DNA of 64,000 bases, taken from NCBI GenBank assembly GCA_921293015.1, contig OV121093.1, positions 28,654,622 through 28,718,621 of the forward strand, read 5' to 3'. This document shows, in pieces, positions 1-10,686 of the stretch. The translations under genes and the position numbers were made by a program. Origin of the DNA: Phorcus lineatus. Lineage: Eukaryota > Mollusca > Gastropoda > Trochida > Trochidae. The notes beneath the pieces were generated by a model. That model had not been told where the DNA came from, searched no databases, and saw nothing but the letters and a program-made list of their open reading frames with translations. Numbering within the stretch: the stretch's first letter is position 1; each line of letters opens with the position of its first letter.

Positions 1-1542
1 TTATGCTGAAGTTATTCTATGGACGTAAAAAAACACCTAAATAACATGATATGTGCATATGTGATACGATGTATGTGAACAAAGCCAGACAAAGGCGCAT
101 ACTATTGTCAATCAGTCAGACTCGTTTTAGTAAGCTCCAAAAACCATCTGCAATTGTACGTGGGTCACAGTTCCTTTCATATGTTTACATCCGTCATTTT
201 ACTGGAACTATTAGTGATAATGTGTCATCAGAAATAATACTACGTGTAATGTAGTCAATAATAAGTGGACAGTGTTCTCGACAGGAAGCTGCAAATAGGT
301 TTTTTTTATCTGTTTTGTTCGTATTGAAAGGTTCATATGAATTCGGAGTCCGGAAACCAAATCACTTTTAGTGCCATGATAAGTAAGTGAAAATGTTTTA
401 CAACTTTTATATTACTTCCCATACAAAGTTTACAAAATAAATTGTGTATTTACTATGCATTTTACACCACATCTTTATCTGTAGAGTTCAACTAATCTGG
501 ATGTCCTTACACGTTAACTGTAGATCTGCTTGTGATTCGAAACAGTATAACATATTTTACAGTTCAGTAGATAAACAATGTCTTAAACTTAGTTTGATAA
601 AATTGATGTTTTATATGACTAGTTATCTAGTTTTCATAATGTAATATTATGAAATTTGATAATTATTTTTTGGCAATTTTTTCTGTTATTTAGTTGATTA
701 TTAGTTATCATTTCAGAAATTATCGGATTGTCTGTTATCTTTAACCTAACTTAACATCTATCACTATACGTAAAATTGTAAGAAATCAAAACAATTTAAT
801 GATAAAATACTCATCTTTTCCAAAATAATCATGCAAAGTGACAAAACTGAATAGGTTATCATTAAACTGACTATGAAACAATTTTTAACAGTCGATACAA
901 CTAATCAATTATTGGAATTTGATAAGCTTCCAATCTATTGTGGTTACTAATAGTATTTTCGTATGTTTTTATGTAGGAACAAAATAAATTGTCTACCCAA
1001 CAAATTGCTCACAGCCTATGTACTGATTACTGATACCGACTTAAACAACAAGAATTATTTAACACTGTTGAATGGTGGTTTGGATTACTTGGATGAAATT
1101 ACATTCCTTTGTGTAAGGGTGGTGTCTACTCTGGACAGCGTTATTACAGTTAAATATTGTACTAGGAAGCTTAAAATATATTTTGGTGTAGCACGGTATA
1201 TGGAGCGTCAATTCAATAATGATAAGAAAAATCTGAATCTATTGTTGAATAGCATGAAATAAAAATAAAAAATTTAAAATGAGATTTATGTTAACTGCAT
1301 GTCATATTTTAATATTTGGCACGAACTACAGGGAAAGTACCATTGTACAACCACTGAACATGTCTAGTGCTGTATAAAAGCCACCCATATGTATCCAAAC
1401 CCGTTGAAAAACAAAATATGTTTTGTAAATGAAACCCAAATAATTTCTTTCTATGTTATCATTATATTTTACACATTTTCGGTAGTCTGTTTTCGCTCAT
1501 TTTAAGCAATTTGACCCAATACCGTAATAAACGCAAGAAAGC

Positions 1543-1545
<3 letters not shown>
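1..1545. other. AT-rich intergenic DNA, no gene seen
   Basis: I see no recognisable gene, repeat boundary or RNA gene here. The longest open frame (963-1262, plus, 99 codons) has no signal peptide, no recognisable motif and no homologue elsewhere in the window, so I treat it as chance. Confidence 0.5.

Positions 1546-1590
<45 letters not shown>
1546..1590. repeat. (TA)n microsatellite
   Basis: An almost uninterrupted TA dinucleotide run with one C interruption. It lies just beyond the 3' end of the minus-strand LINE fragment, so it may be an expanded LINE tail, but that is only inference. Confidence 0.9.
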
Positions 1591-1591
<1 letters not shown>

Positions 1592-1599
1592 GGAAAACG

Positions 1600-2336
1600 G
1601 GCACATTCGCCATACATATTATTATTTGGGGTTAGCATTCCTACATGTCACTATCGTTTGCAGGCTAGTAGATGGACCCTTTTCAGTACTTCATATTGCA
1701 TTACTCCCCACATTTCACATCCATATAATAATATCGACATAAGCTAAGAATTAAAGATTTTACAATTGTTTTTCGGATTGATCATTCCAATCCTGTTTAG
1801 CTTCACAATGAGTTCCATCATTGCTCTTTTACAACGCCTTGCTAAATCTGTAACACATGCTATCACTTAAAAATTGCTTGAAAACCAAATCCCTAAATAT
1901 GTATAACTATTTGCAGTGTCGACCTTCTTGTTTCCTTTATAAAACCACGTTTCCTTACGTAAAAGTATTCCCCCTTTTCTAAAAAAATAATAATTTGTGT
2001 TTTATCAAGGTTTACAGTCAACCCCCATTTGTCTGTGAATGATTAAAGAATTAGTAATTGGTTTTGAAGGCCAACTATCGATTCAGACACAAGCACTACA
2101 TCATCTGCAAAAAGAAGTAGAAATATTTCATACAAATCTGGGACTAATTGAGTTTACCAACCAAGTTTATAGATTTTGACAATTCACCAATGAATAGCGA
2201 GAATAACAATGGGCTAAAAATACATCCTTGCCGCACTCCGTTTGGGCAATCAAATAAACGGGTAACATCCGAGGGAGAACATTTTACACACGCTTGTACA
2301 GATTCATAAATAGATTTAAGTGCTGGCATAATCAAC
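1600..2336 (-). pseudogene. LINE reverse transcriptase fragment 1 (5' truncated, frameshifted)
   Basis: This is the distal half of a non-LTR retrotransposon reverse transcriptase on the minus strand. Reading from 2336 downward, the sequence encodes GVRQGCIFSPLLFSLFIGEL (RT motif region 4). It then gives FADDVVLVSESI near 2090-2120, the catalytic FADD box, and a stretch like the VNxxKT and YLG regions near 1900-2000. A final ILLYGCEMWG motif lies near 1706-1740. These blocks are in order but in different frames with several stops, so the copy is dead. The 5' half, including endonuclease and RT motifs 1-3, is absent, as expected for a 5'-truncated insertion. The family fits the Jockey/CR1/L2-like group. 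I cannot assign it more precisely by eye. Confidence 0.85.
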
Positions 2337-2671
2337 TAATGAAAACAAGCTACTAAATTTGTTCATATGTGGGTGGTGATGACATTATGCTGGAAGATAT
2401 CTACTCCTCAGATCATTATATACTAGCTGTTTCTGAATATTTGTAATGCCTATAAGGATTCATTTCGGAACCATTTATATAACAACTTATTACATTTCGA
2501 ATAATAAAACCCGTATTTTCACTGAGTGAAATAAAAATGGTTTCTACTATGTAAATTAATGCAACATTCATATGACGCCATGCAATAGCCGCGGTAGCAA
2601 AGCGTTTTAGCTTCTCAATTCACATAGTTAGGGTCATTTACAGGGTTTTGGGAAACATAATAATTTGAACA
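2337..2671. other. Non-coding, nothing recognised
   Basis: Unique-looking AT-rich DNA between a LINE fragment and a palindrome. No open frame or repeat is supported. Confidence 0.4.
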
Positions 2672-2817
2672 TTTGACATTGCTCGTCGAATACCATGAAT
2701 ATCTCATCTCGTGTAGTAGAAAATCATATGTTTACACTCGTGGCTACGCCACTTGTGAAAATGTATATTTCTACATCACTCCATGAGATATCCATGGTAT
2801 TCGATGAGAAATGTCAG
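2672..2817. repeat. Long imperfect palindrome (foldback element)
   Basis: Two arms of about 70 bases are inverted copies around the centre GGCTACGCC at 2742-2750. The outer arms pair a TTGACATT start with an AATGTCA end, and the inner arms pair ATGAATATCTCAT with ATGAGATATCCAT. No coding capacity is present. The design (long arms, tiny loop, CACTCGTGGC-like centre) is shared with the palindrome at 24925-25086, so both may be foldback or palindromic MITE-like elements. Arm divergence is modest, which suggests either youth or continued arm-to-arm homogenisation. Confidence 0.8.
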
Positions 2818-3185
2818 ATATCCTCTATGTATCTTTGTCAGACATCTCTGTAAACCTGGTTACTGATTGTTAAATACTTCTCAGAATAGTAGTCATCATG
2901 TTTGATCATAGAATAGAATTTAAGAAAACTTGATATGGATTGTTTGTTGTTCCACTCTTGGAGATATATATCTTTACATAATTTATGAAACATTTCTAGA
3001 AAGTAGGTTTTTTTTCAACAGTCTGGGATCCCAATATATATCCAAAGCCGTATTTAAAAAGCAGTCTCCTTACTTTAAGACACCCAATTTTCATCTCCTG
3101 GTGTATCTAGATGACAATTGACGAAGAAGCCTGATCCAAAATGCGATAAATTTGTTAATGATTAAAGGATATCCTCCGCACTCAG
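2818..3185. other. Non-coding, nothing recognised
   Basis: No gene or repeat supported. The plus frame from 2930 to 3121 has no features of a real protein. Confidence 0.35.
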
Positions 3186-4535
3186 TTTATAAAAGCTTTT
3201 TTTGGAGCTCTAGAGCCAACTTGTAGAATATTTTTTCAAAACTTAGCATGTACCTTTTCAATAGGTTTACGAGTTTCCCAACCCCATAATTCTGCTCCAT
3301 ACAACAAAATTGGCTGAACTTTTCCATTACATATCTTATAAGCAGCGTTAACAAGCAATTTACAAAAAATTAATTTAGTATTTTATTGGGACAAAGTCTC
3401 ACATGCTTTAGTAAATATATTCCTGCAGGAAAAGACACTACCTTGATATTTAGAGTATGACGTTATTTCTATGTTTTCGTCCTTGATAAACCATTTCTCA
3501 TGTTTGGATAGAGTTCTTTCTTGAAGACTACAGCTTTCGTTTTTTTAAAAATTTATTTCTAGATCCCATTGCTCACAGTATGTTACTAGAATATCTATTT
3601 TCTTCTGGAGATTCACAACGCTATCCGCAAATATTGCTACATCTTCTGCAAATAGCAATAATGAAAATGCTTTAAAGAGCCACTCCGTGAGTTGTTGTAG
3701 TCATATATGCCAAACTTAATCAATGGTGTCATTCGATCGCAAAGTTTAGACTGTTACCCATAAAAAAACATTTTAAAGCTTATTGCTTTTTTACAGTGAT
3801 GATATGAAGGTTGAACGTCGCAATTATGATCGAGGAGTTGAAAGCGTCTGTTAGTTAATATAACTAGTATCCATGTATATTGGACGTGATATCTTCACCT
3901 CTGTGCATTTATAAGGCTAATTTTAGATTTGCATGGAAAACTTGTTTTTGTCATATCGATGTTTTTTGTTCCAATTCTTCATTGACGTAAATATGTTTAA
4001 ACCATATATGTTTTTTGGACATGAAAAGTTAAGATGTTTTGATTTTGTATCAGGTTCGTAATATATTATGTTATGAAAATCACGGAGCGTCTCTTTAGGA
4101 GATTTGTCAATAAAAATGCCACACGTATCAGGTGCTATCATATCATTTACAAGTTCATTAATATATAAAATAAAAAGCGCCGGTGACAATATGCAACCCT
4201 GTCGCACACCACAAATCAGTCATTGATAATTTGCTTTTACATTTTGATATACACTTTTCAGTAAATTATGTATCTTTCCATGGATACCCCTTTCTAATAA
4301 TAAATACATCAATTTGTTCCTGTGAACAGAATCGAAAGCTTTTTGAAAGTCAACAAATATACAATCAAATGTCCCTTTTTCTTTCTAATAAACTTATGTA
4401 TTATTGAATGTAGTATGAAAGTTTGATCACTGGTACCGTTACCTTCTCTAAAACCAGCTTGGGATTCAGATATGATGCCTTGTTTATCCATCCAAAACTT
4501 AATTCTGTCACTAGAATATAATGTATATGTACATG
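3186..4535 (-). pseudogene. LINE reverse transcriptase fragment 2, split by a MITE
   Basis: A second, different non-LTR reverse transcriptase on the minus strand. Near 4309-4491 it encodes an RT motif 1-2 region (SESQAGFREG, then ILHSIIHKFIRKKKG, then DFKKAFDSV after a frameshift). Near 4140-4207 it encodes RQGCILSPALFILYINEL. Near 3610-3665 it encodes LLLFAEDVAIFADS, where the usual FADD box reads FAED, a change in a catalytic position. The region from 3240 to 3600 holds degraded thumb sequence with stops. A 421-bp MITE interrupts the frame between the RQGC and FAED blocks. The element lacks an endonuclease region and carries several stops, so it is inactive. Confidence 0.85.
3675..4095. mobile_element. 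MITE inserted in LINE 2 (TA target duplication)
   Basis: Terminal inverted repeats are visible: AAGAGCCACTCCGTGA at the left end pairs with TCACGGAGCGTCTCTT at the right end. TA dinucleotides flank both ends (3673-3674 and 4096-4097), the Tc1/mariner-type target duplication. Removing the element rejoins the two halves of the LINE reverse transcriptase, which confirms the boundaries. There is no transposase frame, so it is non-autonomous. Its left end matches the start of the module at 14346 and 54400. Confidence 0.85.
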
Positions 4536-4600
4536 TTCCAATCGTTCACACATCACAAGATTACTCTAAAGCTTATATCAGTTTGTTGGAGAAAGATAAT

Positions 4601-4740
4601 GATGATGATAATGAAGATATTTGAAGAAACATTATGATGATGATAATGAAGATATTTGAAGAAACATTATGATGATGATAATGAAGATATTTGAAGTAAG
4701 ATAATGGTGATGATAATGAAGATATTTGAAGAAAGAGAAG
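4601..4740. repeat. 35-bp tandem repeat, four copies
   Basis: Unit starts GATGATGATAATGAAGATAT are found at 4601, 4636, 4671 and about 4706, giving a 35-bp period. The last two units carry substitutions. The open minus frame over this array is a by-product of the repeat. Confidence 0.9.
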
Positions 4741-6718
4741 AAGAGTGGAAGTGTGGATGTGTGTTACTGTCCAAAAGTTTCTTCTTCGCACCAAAACTGC
4801 TGACTGGAGCACTTTATAACAAAACTTTTATTTGGATTCCAAGTCAACTGCGCACGCAAAAATAAAGAAGCAGCTAGTGATGCGCATTTATCAAGTGTTG
4901 TTCACAAATAGCTGAGGGTACCCCTAACTATTTGGCACTTTTAGAATATTTGTTCACATTTATTATCAATTATTTTAAATTTTAAATTATTTTTATTTTG
5001 TACAAGAAGCAGCGACTGTTTGGACAAATGTCGCAAATAAGACAATTATCCAAAATTTTTTGCAATTAGTTGAAGGTGCCCCTCTTACACATTTCATATC
5101 ACTGGAACCAGTTGACAGTTGTTCATTATTTCTACCCCATCGTAAAGGAAAGATCTATCTTTAATGTCATGCATTTACAATGCAAAGTACTTATAGAGTT
5201 CCGGTTGTAATAATGCTGGAATGTTCGCCCGAACATTACTTCATCCGCCGAGAGAAATGATAAAGCGGGAGCCAAGGCTGTTGTAGAAGCACTCGCTTGT
5301 TGGTGCCCTTTGATATAATGAGCGCGCCATTTTAGTTCTCGCTAATAATGCTGTAGGGTCAGAACCTTGTTGGGATATCCCAAACTATCTTTAGCTGCGC
5401 TTATCTTTTGAACCTGAAGACATATTCTTATAATATATATTATTTTATTATATCTAATTATAATATCGTCATTGTAAAGAATAACCCTACAATTCCTAGG
5501 AAATATTGTTTTGACAATAAATTTTAAACAATGTCCTGTTACAGTCAAGTTATTAACATCACATTGTTTTAAATCATCCAGTAATGATATCACAATTCTA
5601 TAACATCATCAACATGACGACCCCACGGTGCTATTACATGACTGAACTGATGACTGAGTTGTGCAGTGTTCAGAAAAATTTAAATGAAACATGATTTTGG
5701 TTGATGAATAGAATCTCACCCTCGTGTCTTCTGATATAAAAAATGTCAACACTCGTTGATGAAACTAAAAGTAACTTTGTTCAAGCCTTGTTGATATCAG
5801 AAGACACGGTGAGATTCTCTTTATATAATACATGTACGCGGGATCAGTATTAGGGATTTTATTCAACTGGAAATAAAGACAATCTTGCATACAAGACTGC
5901 AGAATTCTCACTAGCGTGCGTATCGTAATAATAAGGAATAATGTATCTTAAATTCCATACATAATTTAATAGATTTCTTCAGACTGTAATAGATATTGAT
6001 GTAGATGGGATAAAAAAAAAATTCAAAGTGTCGGGTAAGGAGTGTTCATTTCTTTATGGGTTTGGTCAACTTATTGGGTATGAATCGATAGTTTACATCC
6101 GGAATTCGCCGTGTTAACACATCAAATATTGTAAAAACGGCCACGTCTCGATGGAGAATCATCAACAAGGGTAACTAGGAATTACCGTTAACGAGGCGAG
6201 TGCTTGAAATTCAGAAAAATGCAGCCACGGGGGCAAAACTGGTCAGCACAATATTCATCAACTTGAGGGTTAACAATGATGATAAAAATACACACCATGT
6301 ACTCCTCTCCTTTCAAGGAAACAGCGTTTATCCTCTGTATAGATGATTTTACCACCCGATGGGTCCCGTGTTCCCTTAGCAAAACAGTGAAGTTTCGATT
6401 TTGATGAAACCTCTATATTGTTTAAAGAACCAGCATTCAAAGTCCCATTTCTTCTTAGAAAACACTGGGTAAAGAAAGCAACGTAGGTACAAAATGGCTG
6501 ATAAAGCATTCTTGTTTAGTAGATTGATGTTACTGCTGTCTAGAATAGTGTGGATATGGGAACTGTTCTTTTAGTTTAATATAACTACTATGATTTTTAA
6601 TTATTCTTATTATCTATGCTTTGCTTTTTACATTGACATTCTTGTTTTTTTTTCACAATACAACCTTTGCATTTAAAGTTGGCCCTTATCAAAGTACGGA
6701 AAGCTGCATAATGGTTTA
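4741..6718. other. Intergenic DNA with one hairpin, no gene
   Basis: Apart from the hairpin at 5711-5817, I see only unassigned AT-rich sequence. Minus frames at 5342-5593 and 6188-6509 overlap each other or lack any recognisable motif and are not supported as genes. Confidence 0.4.
5711..5817. repeat. Inverted repeat with 56-base spacer
   Basis: The left arm (5711-5737) and right arm (5794-5817) are inverted copies that differ only by a 3-base CTC insertion in the left arm. The shared core is GAATCTCACC..GTGTCTTCTGATAT. No coding sequence is present. It may be a small foldback element or a transcribed hairpin. Confidence 0.75.
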
Positions 6719-9700
6719 AGCCTTCAGAGACACATTCAGTTAAGATACTGAACAAATGTTAGTTTGTTATATTTGGATCCCAATATCTGCAATAGCTATA
6801 TATTACAAAGTATATTTAATCTTGCAGATAGAGAGAGTAATACAAATATAACAATGTTATATCTATTCCTTGCTGATACTTTATCAGATTGCTGGAGTTA
6901 TATTTTTAAGTTTTGATAGTGGTATTCCACAGATAAATTAAAAACATCATGTCTTGTTAAAAATGACGGATGACATTAAATGTTTACCCCAATTTGCTAT
7001 TTTATGGATCCTTACTTGTTTTGGCGTTTTTTGGTTTATTTTACATCATTACACCAATTTTGTTGAACAGTTTTAGACTGAATAGCTTGTTCTATTACAG
7101 CAAAACTTTCTGTGCAGGCAGACCTTATTAAACAAATGCGAAATTTAGCTTTTGGGCCAAACCGGTTATTGCATTAAAGGCTTTGTACAAAAGGACGAGC
7201 AATACAAAATATTTAAAAAATACTAAATCGTGACTTGTTCACTTCATATGACCGTTTTTTAATTTTGATTCAAAACTAATTTCATTTAGCATTTAGGAGA
7301 TGAAGATGTACATTTATCGAGATGATTTACCACATGTCCTTCAATGGCAAAATAGCATTTCTGTTACAATATATATTCATATTAAGTTGAATCTTTTTGT
7401 TGTCGCTTGCAGCCATAATTGTCTTTTCCCGTTTCAATTCTTGTGCAGCTTCAAAATGTGAATATTTCCTTTCAGCTGATAAACTAATATTGCCTTTACT
7501 ATAATTGTAACTACGAATAACAAAGTCAATAGACATCAACTATGCTGTAAGGGAATTTTGTAGATACTATCTGAGAGTTTCCTCCCTGCGGGTTTTGAAA
7601 AATATGATCACTTTACGTTACTTCCTGAATATTGTCATTTAATAACGTTGTTTTTTTTGTTTTTACTGTTTTCTTTATTATACAAGAAACATAGTGGAAA
7701 CCAATTGTTAGTTTCTTGAACTGTTCAAGAATAACAGCGTAAAGACTTATATATGTGTCGAGTCCAACATTTTAGTTTCGGACATATTTCTGAAATTTTA
7801 ATCAATCTTGATAAAAGAAAACCTCTGAAGAATTGTAAGATATAATTTCAACAAACATTATCGATTTGTAGCCAAGAACATTTCTCGTCGCAGAACACAA
7901 AAGCAATGCATGTTATGTTAAGCTTTGCCCTCCTGCTACAGCAGCATTCACTAATCTCTGAAGTCCCTACAACAACTTGATATGGAGCGTTGCAAGTGCA
8001 TGTTATTGTTAACAGCTATTAGTTATGATTAAAGAAAGATTGTCTCTGCAATCAGAAATAAATAAATCCCAGTTTACTAAATATTTCTAAAAGGCACTCT
8101 TTCTGCACTCAAAATTATGATTTAGGGGTAAATGAGAACACAGACTACTCAAAATGTCTCGAAGGCACTTTTTCCGCGCTCAAATTATTAATATTATTAT
8201 CATTGACAGCTAAAGGCAAATGAGGATACAAATGATGCTTCTTTATCTCTTTAAATGCCAAAATTAGGATATTTTCTCTTTTTTTTATTTATAGTAGAAA
8301 AACCGCCATATAGATTTGAACAGGTCAAATTTATGCATTTAATTTAAATAAATATTTGTTAGTTGATCTACGAAACACTATCAACATATATTTTCGCTCG
8401 TAGCTGCTGTAAATACGTTTTCAGAATTCCAGAGACCACAACTACTCCTCCATAAAGTTACACTATTTATGAAGTTTAACATATATGACTTCATCATCAT
8501 ACTATGTGGCCCTTTAAAAATTAGCACTAAAACCTGTCGAGCTACGTATTTACAAACTGCATAAATGGTAGATAACGGTAGATTACCTGAGTGTGGGTCA
8601 TCACTTATATCAATGTTGCGCTTTGTAAATGTTTGAAAAGTCGGGTGATAAAACTGAATAGATGAAAACTAATGCACTGACCTTAAGCAATGTTTATACA
8701 ATCACTTCTTAGGTAATATAAGGTGTACACAAGTATATATGATTTTAAGAGTAAAATAGCAGATCAAAGGTTTTGAGTACCCTGTTTGCATGCACACATT
8801 ATAAACAAGATAACAAGAAAGTCCGATTGCAGAGCTCACATCAGTGCATATGATTTTTAAGATACAAACCTATGTCTACCTCTCACTGGAGCCCCAGCCG
8901 GACAGTGTTTGTGAAAACACTAACGTCCTGATACCTGAGGTAACACTTTAAGTAACACTTGCAAAATCGCACCCCAATGATTATGTGAACATTATATTTC
9001 CACTTCACCTTGACGTGATGACGTCATGTACACACTGCATGTATACGTACTTAGCAAATATGAAGATTAAACAAAAAGTTTAATGACATTGAAAACTTAT
9101 AAATTCTACATCTAGACAATTTCAGCTTTCTCACATTATCCGCCATGCCATTAGAGATGTTGAATTTCTTGAGTGTGGGATCAATTAATATATGTATTTT
9201 GATATCCGTTGGGGTTGAAAAGCTTTGGTGAACAACTTTTGGTCAAATGAGGGTAGCTCTCCCGGAAGTTGGGTCGAGATAAATCAAATTAAGTGCTATC
9301 ATAATATATTCTGTTAGATACCGCTGATACACACACAGTATGTTTATGTCCTAAATACAACCCCTCGCACTATGGGTAGGTTTTTTTATTATTGTGCACT
9401 GGTGATTGAGTGACGTTGAAGTGTTAATTGAGTTGTGAAGCTGTGGAGTAAAGGTAAATAATGGGGTTCACTTTCAGTCAAAACAAATATTTTGTTTTGA
9501 ATCAAACATTCATATCACTAATTCAAACGCCGATATAATTATTATATGTGCTTTGTTTTACTATTTCGTTCATTTAGGATTGTCCTGTTTAATATATGAT
9601 TCACAAACTCGTAATGAATTGCTAAGGCTACATTGAACTACCATGACATTATCGTTGTTCATCACTCATGAATACAATAACCGATTTACTTGCAACTCGC

Positions 9701-9795
9701 CTATTTCGACTTCTTTTCAAGAACTACAGAATCTTAAACTATGATAATTTGACAAATGATGAATACAATGTATAGAGTTAGTAATTATGTGGATA
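6719..9795. repeat. Upstream duplicated block, copy 1 (near-identical tract)
   Basis: This non-coding tract is repeated in direct orientation at 27319-30372. By eye the two copies differ at only a few positions per hundred plus small indels, for example a 14-bp difference near 7540. The homology begins abruptly at CCTTCAGAGACACATTCAG. From roughly 9735-9820 onward the two copies become clearly more diverged although homology continues through the downstream genes. The 70-codon minus frame at 7327-7539 is conserved in copy 2 simply because the DNA is nearly identical, so that is not evidence of coding. Confidence 0.9.
8898..8926 (+). other. Hairpin conserved in both duplicated blocks
   Basis: A GGAC..GTCC outer stem encloses GTGTTT..AAACAC with a GTGA loop, followed by a TACCTGAGGTA palindrome. 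It is unchanged in copy 2 near 29473-29502. Function unknown; conservation is not informative because the whole block is nearly identical. Confidence 0.4.
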
Positions 9796-10686
9796 CTTAG
9801 TAGGATTACAAGACAATAGCCTTTAAAATATTACAAAGATAGGCAATTGAATGGCAAGTGAAAACTATTCTGATACATACATATTACCATAAAAATGTGA
9901 ACCACTTTTTTTCATAAATCAATGATGATAAAGAAAGAAAATAAAACAGTTAAAGGGACAGCTAAAAGCCATTTTTGGAATGTATCGTGGTAAAAAAAAG
10001 TTGTATTCTTGAAAAGTTGAAATGCTTCCTTCATCTAAGCTTCAATAATAGACAGGACACAAGACTAAAGAAGCGGACATCTTGTAAACAGACTTCCTAG
10101 ATAATTTAGGAATATAAATTTGATAGTTGTGAAATATGAAATGAAGCCTTATTAGCTACAGAGAGAATGACCTATTCAAACTGTATTCGTCTGTGAAATA
10201 TCTTGATTCAAATTCGAGTTAAAGTCGACTGTATCAAGAAGATTACCTGTTTTCTGTGAGGTGTATGCAGTGTATTTTGTTGGAAATTTGGAAGAAAGTA
10301 AAAATCTTGTTAGTTTTGTGTGGCACCTTTTCAAATACAGTTCTCAATTCTGAAATGTTAACATGAAACTTGTTCTAATGTGTTAACGATAACTGTAATC
10401 ATTTTAAATACAATGTTGAAGAAGAAATAACGACAGTGTTTATTATTTTATAAAACCGACATGTTAAGTGATGTGTTAAATGATTTCGGTAAGCAAAACA
10501 TACCTATACACAAGGTCGAGCAATGCGATGATTGGAAACTTGTCAACTACACGCTGAGTGTACATGGCTGTCCTTGTAAATAAGTCAAGGTTGTTTTGTG
10601 AATATAATGCCCATATTACAAGTGAGTTTTACATTGTGAACTGTACGACATAGAGTAAACAGCTCAGCGTTACTGTTTCATACACC
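9796..10686 (+). promoter_or_regulatory. 5' flank of propeller gene 1 (diverged duplicate)
   Basis: Homologous to 30373-31353 but with visibly more substitutions than the block further upstream. Copy 1 carries about 100 bases near 10271-10370 that copy 2 lacks, and lacks about 150 bases that copy 2 has near 30560-30710. The last 50 bases before the ATG (GTAAACAGCTC, GCGTTACTGTTTCATACACC) are almost unchanged between the copies, so the core promoter or 5' UTR probably lies there. No clear TATA box is seen. Confidence 0.4.

Noticed and set aside
7327..7539. 70-codon minus frame conserved in both duplicated blocks
   Set aside because: The whole block is nearly identical, so conservation does not indicate coding. 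There is no signal peptide or domain, and an indel already changes its N-terminus.
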